A DNA stretch of 47,572 nt, taken from NCBI GenBank assembly GCA_030684815.1, contig JAUXXQ010000068.1:1-47572 (forward strand), given 5' to 3'. Each line of letters opens with the position of its first letter. The stretch's first letter is position 1. This document shows, piece by piece, positions 8,776 to 17,260 of the stretch. The position numbers and the translations under genes are program-made. The notes beneath the pieces were generated by a model that was not told where the DNA came from, made no database searches, and saw only the letters and a program-made list of their open reading frames with translations. Source of the stretch: Methylobacter sp. (lineage in GTDB: Bacteria > Pseudomonadota > Gammaproteobacteria > Methylococcales > Methylomonadaceae).

Positions 8776-10731
8776 ATGCCATCCCTCAGCAATACACAGT
8801 TAGCGCTTCTTAAAGAAGCCGATGTTGAATTTGTCCATTTATCCCCCGATCTTATCGCTCAAATCGCCAAGCAATCCGATCCTAAATGGTTGGCCGACGA
8901 GCAACTGCTTGAATTTTTGCAAGTCTGCAATGCGTTGTACCGCGGCGGCGAGCCGTTCATTTCTGATGCGGATTATGATTTTATTTTTCTGGCGGAACTG
9001 CAACAACGTCATCCGCAGCATCCGTATTTAGACAGCGTCGAACCGGAAGCCGGTTTTGTCGGTAAAACGGTGGCGCTGCCTGAGCCGATGCTGTCAACCG
9101 AAAAATCCTACAGTAAAAGCGGCATTGAAAAATGGCTGTCCCGGCTGGAAAAAGCCGCCGAAAACTGCAATGTGGATTTTTCAAACCTGATGATACGCGC
9201 TACGCCGAAGCTGGACGGCTATGCGGCTTACGATGACGGAAAAACGCTGTACACACGCGGCGATGGCCGCAAAGGCACCGACATTAGCCGGGTTTTTGAG
9301 CGCGGCCTAAAAGTCGGCGGCAATGGCGAACGGGGGCAAGGCGCCGGTGAAATTGTGGTCAGCCAAACCTATTTCAACAGCCATCTGGCTGAATATTTTG
9401 AAAATTCCCGTAATTTTCAGGCCAGCATCATCAAGGAAAAAGAGCTGGAACAACATGCGCTGGAAGCCATACAAAATGATGCAGCGGTGTTTTTTCCATT
9501 CGCCCAACTGCCTGCTTGGCAAGGCACGGCCGCCGAGGTGTTAGCCGATTTTGACCGCATTATCGAAACCGTGTACACGCTGGTCGATTACGATGTGGAT
9601 GGTGTGGTTTTCGAGCTGGTCGGCAATGAACAAATTAAACACTACTTGGGCGCAACGCGGCACCATCACCGCTGGCAGATTGCTTATAAAAGCAATGTTG
9701 AAACCGCCGAAGTCATCGTGCTGAATGTCACTCCGCAAACCTCCCGTTCTGGTCGGGTTAATCCGGTTGCCGAATTGACGCCGACTAAGCTTAGCGGCGC
9801 GGTGATTTCCAGGGCGACCGCGCATCATTACGGCATGGTCAAAGAATTGGGCATCGGTGTCGGCACGTTAATTGAACTGACGCGCTCAGGTCTGGTGATA
9901 CCTAAAATCGAGCGAGTCATTACTCCGGCTCCGCCGCAAATCCCGGAACAGTGCCCGAGTTGCGGCAGCGCGCTGGTTTGGGACAGTGACTATCTGTATT
10001 GCCTGAACACCACGCAATGTCCCGCACAAATTGAAAATACTATCGAGCATTTTTTCAGGACGCTGGCCAATGTCGATGGTTTTGGCGGAAAAACCGTCGA
10101 AAAGCTCCATGCGTCCGGCATCAACTCCGTTTATGCCGTTTACCAGCTGGACATGGAAAAATTGCAGGCCATGGGTTTTGGCGACAAAACCGCGCAAAAC
10201 TTGCTTGATCAATTACAGCGCAGCCGCACCGAAGCGATAGAAGACTGGCGCTTTCTGGGCGCGTTCGGCATTCACCGGATGGGTTTGGGCAATTGCGAAC
10301 GCCTGTTGCAACATCATCATTTGCTGGATATTTTCAAACTGACGGTTGAAGACGTGATCGCTATCGAAGGCTTCGCCGAGAAAACCGGCGTCGCCGTGGT
10401 CGAATGTCTGGCAAAAATTAAAGCCGATTTCATGCAAATTTACCAGCTGGGTTTTAATTTAGTTCCAACGCCGTTAAGCGCCGAACAACAGCAAGCTAGT
10501 AGCCCGATTTCAGGTAAAACCATTGTTTTTACCGGCACTATGATGCACGGAAAACGTGACGACATGAGCAAGGAAGCCAAGCGTTTGGGCGCCAAAGTGG
10601 GCGCATCAGTGACCGGGAAAACCGATTTTCTGGTCACAGGTTCCGATGTGGGCGCGGCAAAAATCGCGGCAGCCACCGAAAAGGGTGTGCGGGTGATCAG
10701 TGAAGATGAGTATTTGGACTTGTTGGGGTAG
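8776..10731 (+). CDS. ligA: Divergent NAD-dependent DNA ligase (LigA-type)
   Basis: A 651-residue ligase-type protein with the LigA layout: N-terminal NMN-binding region with DADYD, adenylation domain with the catalytic lysine in PKLDGYAAY (Lys145), OB fold, four-cysteine zinc finger starting at about Cys393, helix-hairpin-helix repeats (about 430-560) and a C-terminal BRCT domain (about 575-650, GKTIVFTGTM). I start at the ATG at 8776; an in-frame TTG at 8740 would add 12 residues. Several normally invariant elements are altered: the RGEV motif is replaced by GAGEIVVS, the FANPRNAAAG segment is missing, and DGVV is followed by FELV instead of IKV. RWQIAYK (motif V) is kept. It follows zipA as in Pseudomonas. 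Activity is uncertain. Confidence 0.85.
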   Translation: MPSLSNTQLALLKEADVEFVHLSPDLIAQIAKQSDPKWLADEQLLEFLQVCNALYRGGEPFISDADYDFIFLAELQQRHPQHPYLDSVEPEAGFVGKTVALPEPMLSTEKSYSKSGIEKWLSRLEKAAENCNVDFSNLMIRATPKLDGYAAYDDGKTLYTRGDGRKGTDISRVFERGLKVGGNGERGQGAGEIVVSQTYFNSHLAEYFENSRNFQASIIKEKELEQHALEAIQNDAAVFFPFAQLPAWQGTAAEVLADFDRIIETVYTLVDYDVDGVVFELVGNEQIKHYLGATRHHHRWQIAYKSNVETAEVIVLNVTPQTSRSGRVNPVAELTPTKLSGAVISRATAHHYGMVKELGIGVGTLIELTRSGLVIPKIERVITPAPPQIPEQCPSCGSALVWDSDYLYCLNTTQCPAQIENTIEHFFRTLANVDGFGGKTVEKLHASGINSVYAVYQLDMEKLQAMGFGDKTAQNLLDQLQRSRTEAIEDWRFLGAFGIHRMGLGNCERLLQHHHLLDIFKLTVEDVIAIEGFAEKTGVAVVECLAKIKADFMQIYQLGFNLVPTPLSAEQQQASSPISGKTIVFTGTMMHGKRDDMSKEAKRLGAKVGASVTGKTDFLVTGSDVGAAKIAAATEKGVRVISEDEYLDLLG

Positions 10732-10732
10732 T

Positions 10733-11446
10733 TCAATTTATCGCTCTGGCGCATACCCAAACATCGACCCGGCTAATGCCGTTTTTTTTCAATATCGAAG
10801 CCAGTTCATGCACGGTTGAGCCGGTGGTCATCACGTCATCCAGTATCGCAATATGCCGGGCATGAATCGGTTTGATCACGGAAAAGGCGTTTTTCAGGTT
10901 TTTGCGGCGCTTTTTTGCCGATAATTGGGTTTGGTGCAGCGTGTCGCGGTGTCGGCTGCAACTGCTTAGATCCAGCGGAATATGTAATTCTTTGCTCACG
11001 GCTCGGGCAATTTCTATCGCCTGATTAAAGCCGCGTTCGCGGTAGCGGGCTTTGTGTAGCGGAACCGGGATAATCAGCTCAGGTAGTTCGGCGCTTTGTT
11101 TTAAATGGTCAGCCAATAGCAGGCCGAGCAGGCGGGCATTTTTATAATGGGCGTTGAATTTTAGGTTTTTGATTAAATGCCGGATGGCGCCTTGATGAAT
11201 GAACGCGGCGACAGTTTCATCAAAGGCTGGTTGTCGGCTCAAGCAACGGCCGCACAGTGTCGGCGTGTTAGTCGTTGTTTCCAGTAGGGTGGCGCATTGA
11301 TAACAGCACTGATTATTTTTGGGTAAGTGTTGGTGACAGCAATAACAAATGTCGCGGGAGTCGTAGCCGGGACTGCCACATAAGATGCAGGTGGGCGGCA
11401 GCAGGTAATCCTGTATAATATTGATCCAGTTGTATACCATTTTCAT
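10733..11446 (-). CDS. comF: ComF family phosphoribosyltransferase-like protein
   Basis: A 237-residue ComF/GntX protein. The N-terminal third carries several CxxC pairs (CILCG, CYCC, CCYQC, CGRC) that probably bind zinc. The C-terminal part is a type I phosphoribosyltransferase fold with the PRPP-binding loop ILDDVMTTGST near 203-213 and the RGFNQA segment typical of the family near 137. ComF proteins act in DNA uptake and, in Helicobacter, in the cytosolic handling of imported single strands; the enzymatic substrate is unknown. It is divergent from bioB and converges on ligA with one base between the stops, a common gammaproteobacterial order. Confidence 0.9.
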   Translation of the reverse strand: MKMVYNWINIIQDYLLPPTCILCGSPGYDSRDICYCCHQHLPKNNQCCYQCATLLETTTNTPTLCGRCLSRQPAFDETVAAFIHQGAIRHLIKNLKFNAHYKNARLLGLLLADHLKQSAELPELIIPVPLHKARYRERGFNQAIEIARAVSKELHIPLDLSSCSRHRDTLHQTQLSAKKRRKNLKNAFSVIKPIHARHIAILDDVMTTGSTVHELASILKKNGISRVDVWVCARAIN

Positions 11447-11462
11447 TTGAACAAGTTGACCA
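11430..11462. promoter_or_regulatory. Candidate BirA operator for the bio genes
   Basis: TTGTATACC (11430-11438), 15 bases, then AGTTGACCA (11454-11462). The known BirA box is TTGTAAACC, 14-16 bases, GGTTTACAA; the left arm matches 8 of 9 and the right arm 6 of 9. It lies in the comF/bioB divergent region, 50 bases before bioB and across the comF start codon. Position is right for biotin repression, but the weak right arm keeps this tentative. Confidence 0.3.
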
Positions 11463-11512
11463 ATTTATCGGTTGCCTTTGTTTAAGACTTACAGTAACTG
11501 GAGCTTAACAGA

Positions 11513-12481
11513 ATGTCTGCAAACCCTGCAATTCGCCATGACTGGCAGTTGGACGAAGTGCAAGCGCTTTATGCCTTGCCTTTTAATGACCTGATTTTTA
11601 AGGCGCAAAGCGTACACCGCGAGCATTTCGATCCTAATGAAGTCCAAATTAGCAGTCTGTTGAGCATCAAAACCGGCTCCTGTTCCGAAGATTGCGGCTA
11701 TTGTCCGCAAAGTGCGCGCTATGATTCCGATTTGACGCCCGAGGCGCTAATGCCGGTGGATAAGGTTTTGCAGGCGGCGCAATTGGCTAAAGATCAGGGC
11801 GCATCGCGTTTTTGCATGGGTGCGGCGTGGCGCCAACCTAAAGACCGGGATGTGGAGCGGGTGGTGGAAATGGTTCAGGGCGTTAAGGCGCTAGGACTGG
11901 AAACTTGCGTAACTTTGGGCATGTTGACCGATGCGCAAACCATCCGCTTAAAAGAGGGCGGTCTGGATTATTACAATCACAATCTGGACACCTCGGAAGA
12001 TTATTATTCCGAAGTCATTACTACGCGGACTTATCAGGATAGGCTGGATACGCTGGCGCGGGTCAGGGATGCCGGGATTAACGTGTGTTGCGGCGGTATT
12101 GTCGGCATGGGCGAGAGCGATGTCGACCGCGCCAAGCTGTTAATCGAACTGGCGAATCTGCCTAAACATCCCGAAAGCGTGCCGGTCAATATGCTAGTGC
12201 AAGTTGAGGGCACGCCGCTGATGGGCACCGAAGCGCTAGATCCTATCATTTTTATCCGCACCATTGCGGTAGCCCGGATCATGATGCCCGAGTCGCGGGT
12301 ACGGCTGTCGGCTGGGCGCAAAGCGATGAGCGATGAAATGCAGGCATTGTGCTTTTTGGCCGGTGCCAATTCGATTTTTTATGGCGATAAATTGCTGACC
12401 ACCGATAACCCGATGACCAACCATGATTTGGCCTTGTTTAAGCGACTGGGCGTGTATTCCGGCGGTTCAAGTTACGCTTAA
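11513..12481 (+). CDS. bioB: Biotin synthase
   Basis: A 322-residue radical SAM enzyme that inserts sulfur into dethiobiotin in the last step of biotin synthesis. The [4Fe-4S]-SAM motif CSEDCGYC has Cys57, Cys61 and Cys64. Residues for the [2Fe-2S] sulfur-donor cluster are visible: Cys101 in RFCMGAAWR, a Cys in LETCVTLGM, a Cys in INVCCGGI, and the Arg in RVRLSAGR. The length is normal. It heads the run bioB-bioF-bioH-bioC-bioD; GGAG lies upstream of the ATG at 11513. A palindromic repeat separates it from bioF, which might reduce or shape read-through. Regulation by BirA is possible (candidate operator at 11430-11462). Confidence 0.98.
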   Translation: MSANPAIRHDWQLDEVQALYALPFNDLIFKAQSVHREHFDPNEVQISSLLSIKTGSCSEDCGYCPQSARYDSDLTPEALMPVDKVLQAAQLAKDQGASRFCMGAAWRQPKDRDVERVVEMVQGVKALGLETCVTLGMLTDAQTIRLKEGGLDYYNHNLDTSEDYYSEVITTRTYQDRLDTLARVRDAGINVCCGGIVGMGESDVDRAKLLIELANLPKHPESVPVNMLVQVEGTPLMGTEALDPIIFIRTIAVARIMMPESRVRLSAGRKAMSDEMQALCFLAGANSIFYGDKLLTTDNPMTNHDLALFKRLGVYSGGSSYA

Positions 12482-12498
12482 GCCTAGAAAAATAAAAC

Positions 12499-12556
12499 GT
12501 CCACGAAAAACACAAAAGGCACGAAAATTTCGTGTTTTTTCGTGCTAAGCGTGGAC
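12499..12556. repeat. Palindromic intergenic repeat, CACGAAA family, copy 2
   Basis: A 58-bp element bounded by GTCCACG and CGTGGAC, with inner CACGAAAA/TTTCGTG arms and AAAACAC spacers. It shares its right half (TTTTCGTGCTAAGCGTGGAC) base for base with copy 1 at 2534-2582 and its CACGAAA core with copy 3 at 24442-24491. It occupies most of the bioB-bioF gap. Confidence 0.85.
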
Positions 12557-12572
12557 AAAAACTTTAAATCTA

Positions 12573-13742
12573 ATGACCTCCTCATTCTCAGAATTAGCAG
12601 CCAACCTCAATGATATTGCCCTGCAGGGTTTGTATCGTTCCCGGCGGATTATAGACTCCCCTCAAGGTATTAATCTGCACATTGACGGCAAGTCTGTCGT
12701 CAATTTTTGCAGTAATGATTATTTGGGGCTGGCCAATCATTCGGCTGTAGTTGATGCGTTTAAAGCCGGGGCGGATAAATACGGCATCGGTAGCGGCTCG
12801 GCGCATTTGATTTGCGGGCACAGTGCGGCACATCATGCGTTGGAAGAGGAGCTGGCGGCGTTTACCGGACGCGACCGGGCATTGTTGTTTTCCACCGGCT
12901 ACATGGCCAACATGGGCGTGATTTCGGCATTAGTGGGGCGCGGTGATGCGGTGTTTGAAGACCGATTGAACCATGCTTCCTTGCTGGATGGCGGTCTGTT
13001 GTCCGCTGCGCGCTTTAAGCGTTATGCGCATGGCGATGCGCTTGATCTGGCGGTAAAATTGGAACCGGCCGCAGGCCGCAAGTTGGTTGTGACCGATGGC
13101 GTATTCAGCATGGATGGCGATTTTGCGCCGCTCGACAAATTGGCGCTTGCGGCAAGAAATCAGGGCGCCTGGTTGATGGTTGACGATGCGCACGGGCTGG
13201 GTGTCATTGGCGAACACGGCGGCGGGATTGTTGAGCATTTCGGCCTGGATCAAGACGAGGTGCCGGTGCTGATGGGGACTTTGGGCAAGGGTTTTGGCAC
13301 TTTTGGCGCGTTTGTGGCAGGTTCCGAGGAATTGATTGAAACCCTGATACAGCAAGCTCGTACTTATATCTATACCACGGCGTTACCGGCGGCCGTTGCC
13401 GAGGCGACGCGAACCAGCCTGAAAATCGTCATTGCTGAAAATTGGCGGCGGGATAAGCTCAAGCAACTCACTACGCGATTTAGTTTAGGCGCTGAGCAAA
13501 TCGGCTTGCAGCTGATGCCATCATCGTCGGCCATTCAGCCTGTTTTAATCGGCGACAGTCAAACAGCGGTGGACATCAGCAATGCTTTATTGGAGGCCGG
13601 TTTTTTGGTCAGCGCGATACGCCCGCCGACGGTGCCGCAAGGCGGCGCGAGGCTACGGGTGACTTTTTCGGCTTTGCATGAACCGCAGCATGTCGACCGT
13701 TTGCTGGATGCACTGGACAAAGCAATGATTGGCTGTAAATGA
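12573..13742 (+). CDS. bioF: 8-amino-7-oxononanoate synthase
   Basis: A 389-residue PLP-dependent enzyme that condenses pimeloyl-ACP with L-alanine to give KAPA (8-amino-7-oxononanoate), the first dedicated biotin-ring step. It has the alpha-oxoamine synthase fold: [11 protein letters not shown] near 46-56, [11 protein letters not shown] near 73-83, [10 protein letters not shown] near 205-214 and the PLP lysine Lys239 in GTLGKGFGT. Length is as expected. The 3' end overlaps bioH by four bases (ATGA), so the two are coupled. The gap to bioB is 91 bases, mostly the repeat at 12499-12556. Confidence 0.97.
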   Translation: MTSSFSELAANLNDIALQGLYRSRRIIDSPQGINLHIDGKSVVNFCSNDYLGLANHSAVVDAFKAGADKYGIGSGSAHLICGHSAAHHALEEELAAFTGRDRALLFSTGYMANMGVISALVGRGDAVFEDRLNHASLLDGGLLSAARFKRYAHGDALDLAVKLEPAAGRKLVVTDGVFSMDGDFAPLDKLALAARNQGAWLMVDDAHGLGVIGEHGGGIVEHFGLDQDEVPVLMGTLGKGFGTFGAFVAGSEELIETLIQQARTYIYTTALPAAVAEATRTSLKIVIAENWRRDKLKQLTTRFSLGAEQIGLQLMPSSSAIQPVLIGDSQTAVDISNALLEAGFLVSAIRPPTVPQGGARLRVTFSALHEPQHVDRLLDALDKAMIGCK

Positions 13743-14518
13743 CCAAAATTTATCTGGAAACTTTCGGGCAAGGCAGGCCCATTGTGCTGGTGCATGGCTG
13801 GGCGATGCACAGCGGCATTTGGCGGGAATTTGCCCGGCAATTGGCGCTTAATTATCGGGTGATTTGTGTCGATTTGCCGGGGCACGGGCATAGCGAGGCC
13901 ATCGATACTTTTACCTTGGCGAGGATCAGTGCCGAGCTGGTTAAAGCCATTCCTGAGCAAAGCTGTTGTTGGCTGGGCTGGTCGTTAGGTGCAACCGTGG
14001 CGCTGGATATGACTGCACGTTATCCTGAGCGGGTGTCTTCGCTGATTTTGCTGGCAGGGAATCCTGCCTTTGTGGGAGCAACTCAATGGCCGGGTATGGA
14101 TGTTTTGCTGCTGGATGCTTTTGCCGATCAACTAAATGAAAATTGTCAGGCGACGTTGCTGCGTTTTTTATCCTTACAGATAAAGGGTTTGCCGGATCAG
14201 AAAGCTTGTTTAAAAAACTTTAAAACCGCCGTATTGGAATGCGCCGAGCCGGATAAAAACACTTTGCAGAGTGGCTTAGGTGTACTGAAACAGGCAGATT
14301 TGAGGCCGGTTCTGTCAGGCTTAAACATGCCTGTTTCGGTTATCTTGGGCGGCTTGGACGCTTTGGTTCCGGTAGCCGTAGGCGAAAAAATGCAGCAATT
14401 GTTGCCAAGCCTGGAACTGAATATCATCGACAGGGCAGGGCACGTACCTTTTTTGTCGCACAGCCGGGAAACGCTGGCGATTATTAGTCAATTTATGGAT
14501 AACCATGCACTTGGATAA
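13739..14518 (+). CDS. bioH: Pimeloyl-ACP methyl ester carboxylesterase
   Basis: A 259-residue alpha/beta hydrolase that removes the methyl ester from pimeloyl-ACP methyl ester, ending the BioC-initiated pimelate branch of biotin synthesis. The nucleophile elbow is GWSLG with Ser82. The oxyanion HGWAMHSG segment is near 20-27, the acid is in GGLDALVPV near 202-210, and the catalytic His is in [10 protein letters not shown] near 235-244. The ATG at 13739 overlaps the bioF stop, and the gene overlaps bioC by 14 bases. Its position between bioF and bioC separates it from general esterases. Confidence 0.95.
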   Translation: MTKIYLETFGQGRPIVLVHGWAMHSGIWREFARQLALNYRVICVDLPGHGHSEAIDTFTLARISAELVKAIPEQSCCWLGWSLGATVALDMTARYPERVSSLILLAGNPAFVGATQWPGMDVLLLDAFADQLNENCQATLLRFLSLQIKGLPDQKACLKNFKTAVLECAEPDKNTLQSGLGVLKQADLRPVLSGLNMPVSVILGGLDALVPVAVGEKMQQLLPSLELNIIDRAGHVPFLSHSRETLAIISQFMDNHALG

Positions 14519-15305
14519 AGCCAAAATCAGGCAGTCGTTTGCGGCTGCCTCGGTGACTTATGACGGCGTTGCGGCTTTGCAGCGCAGCGTTGGCTCGGCG
14601 CTGTTGGCTATGATAGACAGCGAAAATATGGGCGGAACTTTGCTCGATGTGGGCTGCGGCACCGGTTTTTTAACCGCGAATTTGGTAGGGCGCTTGGAAA
14701 GGGGCACGCAAAGCTTAGCCTGCACGACGCTTATCGCGCTGGACATTGCCTTGCCGATGCTGCAAGTCACGCGGGCAAAACTGGCCGATAGGCCGAATGT
14801 CAGCTATGTTTGCGCCGATGCGGAACAATTGCCGCTTGCCGGGCAAAGCGTCGATGGCGTGTGTTCTAATCTCGCATTGCAATGGTGCGTCAATCTTGAA
14901 ACGGTTTTTAGCGGTATGAAACGGGTGTTGAAACCGGGCGGACGGCTGGTTTTTTCGACATTCGGGCCGCAGACATTGCAGGAGTTAAAAGCCGCGTGGG
15001 TAGAAGTCGACGATTTTAACCATGTCAATGAGTTTTACGGAGAAGCGCAGTTAAGGCATTTTCTGCAGCAGGCGGGTTACGCCGAGATAACGATTGAAAC
15101 CAGCATTTACCGACCCTGCTATGCGTCTGTTTTGGCGCTGATGAAAGAACTCAAGCATATCGGCGCGCATAATGTCATGGCGGGGCGTAACAAAAATATG
15201 ACTGGTAAGACGCAGATGCGGCAAATGATGGCGGCTTATGAGCGGCACCGGGACGGCGGCTTTATTCCAGCGACTTTTGAGGTGATTATAGTGAGGGCAA
15301 GTTGA
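14505..15305 (+). CDS. bioC: Malonyl-ACP O-methyltransferase
   Basis: A 266-residue SAM-dependent methyltransferase that methylates malonyl-ACP so that fatty-acid synthesis can build pimelate. The SAM site LLDVGCGTGF is at about 46-55, and a post-motif aspartate lies in ALDIALPM. The N-terminus (SFAAASVTYD) is typical of BioC. The start at 14505 lies inside the end of bioH (14-base overlap), and its TGA overlaps the bioD ATG, giving tight coupling. The length is near the usual 250-270. Confidence 0.95.
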   Translation: MHLDKAKIRQSFAAASVTYDGVAALQRSVGSALLAMIDSENMGGTLLDVGCGTGFLTANLVGRLERGTQSLACTTLIALDIALPMLQVTRAKLADRPNVSYVCADAEQLPLAGQSVDGVCSNLALQWCVNLETVFSGMKRVLKPGGRLVFSTFGPQTLQELKAAWVEVDDFNHVNEFYGEAQLRHFLQQAGYAEITIETSIYRPCYASVLALMKELKHIGAHNVMAGRNKNMTGKTQMRQMMAAYERHRDGGFIPATFEVIIVRAS

Positions 15306-15964
15306 TGGCAACGGGCTATTTTATAACCGGCACCGATACCAATGTCGGCAAAACCTGGGCAACGATTGCACTGATGCGTTATTTTCAAAATCAAGACCAA
15401 TCTGTGGTGGGCATGAAGCCGGTTGCAGCAGGCTGTGTGATGCAGGACGGGCAGCTGAAAAATGAAGATGCTTTGTTGATACAGGCAAACGCGTCAATAC
15501 CGATCGATTATGACTTAATTAACCCTTACGCCTACGAATTGCCGGTGTCGCCGCATATTGCCGGGGTCGGCAATCCGGCCAACTTGGCGCACTTAGTTGC
15601 CCAGTTTGGGCGCTTAAAAAAACGGGCGGACAGGGTTGTAGTTGAAGGTGCGGGCGGTTGGTACAGCCCGTTAAATGAATGGGAAGCCAACAGCGATTTG
15701 GCCGTGGCGCTGGCGCTGCCGGTTATCATGGTGGTCGCGATCAGGCTGGGTTGCATCAATCATGCGCGCTTGACTTATCAGGCGATAAGGCAGTCAGGCG
15801 TAGACTGCGCGGGCTGGATTGCGATGTGTACAGACCCCGATATGTTAAGCCGGGACGAGAATATCGCCGCAATAAAAATCGCTGTGAATGCGCCTTTGCT
15901 CGGTGTGTTGCCTTATCGGGAACTTGCCGATTTTGATTTTTTTTCGGCACAGCTGAAGTTATAA
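15305..15964 (+). CDS. bioD: ATP-dependent dethiobiotin synthetase
   Basis: A 219-residue P-loop enzyme that closes the ureido ring of biotin from DAPA, CO2 and ATP. The N-terminal GTDTNVGKTW loop binds ATP, Lys36 or so in GMKPVAAGC matches the catalytic lysine, and VEGAGGWYSPL is the conserved carboxylate-containing loop near 115-125. The ATG at 15305 (TGATG overlap with bioC) is preferred over the TTG three bases before it. It ends the biotin run, so bioA (DAPA synthesis) must lie elsewhere. The stop is 10 bases from the end of the convergent GGDEF gene. Confidence 0.96.
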   Translation: MATGYFITGTDTNVGKTWATIALMRYFQNQDQSVVGMKPVAAGCVMQDGQLKNEDALLIQANASIPIDYDLINPYAYELPVSPHIAGVGNPANLAHLVAQFGRLKKRADRVVVEGAGGWYSPLNEWEANSDLAVALALPVIMVVAIRLGCINHARLTYQAIRQSGVDCAGWIAMCTDPDMLSRDENIAAIKIAVNAPLLGVLPYRELADFDFFSAQLKL

Positions 15965-15974
15965 CCGCAGCCCG

Positions 15975-17033
15975 CTAACATATCGCCACGGCAGCTTGGC
16001 CTTTGCTTTCGCGCTTGCGGACATACATGGCTTTGTCGGCGTGGTGCAGCAAGGCTTCCGCTGTAACCCCGTGTTGCGGATAGGTGGCAATGCCGATACT
16101 GATATTGGTGGTGACTGTGTTGCCCCGGTAGCTAAAGCTAGTGGCCGCCAAGTTTTCTTGTATGCGTTTTGCCACCAATTCCGCGCCTTCCAAGTCGGTG
16201 CTCGGCAGTAATACGGTAAATTCATCGCCGCCGTAGCGGGCTGCGGTGTCGCAGCCTCTTAAACAATGGCGGAAGTTGTCGGCAATGGCCTGCAACAGCA
16301 GGTTACCTGCTTCGTGGCCGTATTGGTCATTGACGATTTTTAAGTTGTCGCAATCTCCCAGCAGCACACTGAAGGTATGTTCCCCACGCTGGGCTTGTTG
16401 CAGCTGTTTTTCCAGGTGATCCATGAAAGCCCGTCGGTTGTTCAGATGGGTCAACTCATCGGTTTGCGCGACGGTTTTGATACGGCTGAAAGTATGATAG
16501 ATGTCGTTCGACAGCATGGTGGTGATGTAACCCACCAATAACATAGGAAACAGCCAGGTCAACAGCACACTGCTTTGGCTTAGCGAGAATAGCTCGCTGC
16601 TGGGTGCGCCGTTTTTGCCCAATAATAAATAGCAAGAACCGATTAAAACCACTTCCAACAGTGTGGTGAGTTTGCCTAGAGCCAGGGCGCTGGTGATAAT
16701 GGGCAGAAAATAGAGGTTAAGCAACAGGCTGTCTTGGCGTCCGGTGTGCCAAACCGACCAGGTGATTAAAAAGATCATGACCCAAGTTTCTAAAGCCAGT
16801 TTCCAAACGTTGGCTTTGGCAAAGAAGTTGGCATAATGAAATAACATGACGAAGGCGGCGAAAGCGCAAAGGCCGCCCAGTAACAAGGTTTTAACGTCGT
16901 CTTCGATATTGCCTACCACCAGATAAAACATCATCAAGACCAGCAGCAACCATTCGATTTCCGCGATGGTGCGGGAAAAGCCAGTCAGTGCGTCGGGTTC
17001 TTGATTGAGGCGAAAAAAAGGTTCCTTGATCAT
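15975..17033 (-). CDS. Membrane-bound GGDEF diguanylate cyclase
   Basis: A 352-residue protein with about five or six membrane spans in residues 25-185 and a cytosolic GGDEF domain in about 195-345. The active site YGGDEF is intact, and an RxxD inhibitory site (RGCD) lies five residues before it, so synthesis of cyclic di-GMP with product inhibition is expected. DELTHLNNRRAF marks the domain start. The membrane part does not match a sensor family I can name; a ligand or redox input is inference. It is convergent with bioD and divergent from the lipoprotein gene. Confidence 0.9.
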   Translation of the reverse strand: MIKEPFFRLNQEPDALTGFSRTIAEIEWLLLVLMMFYLVVGNIEDDVKTLLLGGLCAFAAFVMLFHYANFFAKANVWKLALETWVMIFLITWSVWHTGRQDSLLLNLYFLPIITSALALGKLTTLLEVVLIGSCYLLLGKNGAPSSELFSLSQSSVLLTWLFPMLLVGYITTMLSNDIYHTFSRIKTVAQTDELTHLNNRRAFMDHLEKQLQQAQRGEHTFSVLLGDCDNLKIVNDQYGHEAGNLLLQAIADNFRHCLRGCDTAARYGGDEFTVLLPSTDLEGAELVAKRIQENLAATSFSYRGNTVTTNISIGIATYPQHGVTAEALLHHADKAMYVRKRESKGQAAVAIC

Positions 17034-17260
17034 GGTGATTTTTCCGGTTGATAGTTTTGGTCGCAGATATTAAGGATGTTTAGTGCACTTGTTGCCATCT
17101 TAACACAATAATTTGGCTTGATTTCTGATGTGCATTTGGCCTTGGGTGGCCTTACCGGCGGGCGGTTAAAATAAAACATGACAAAGCCTTTAAGAAAGCC
17201 CTATTATTTTCATTTTTTTCCGCTTGATTCGCCGTCTAACTGATGGCACAAGGTTAATGC

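Noticed and set aside
12499-12556. CACGAAA units considered as a CRISPR or tandem repeat array
   Set aside because: Units are about 10 bases, in inverted orientation and without unique spacers; they form a single palindrome.
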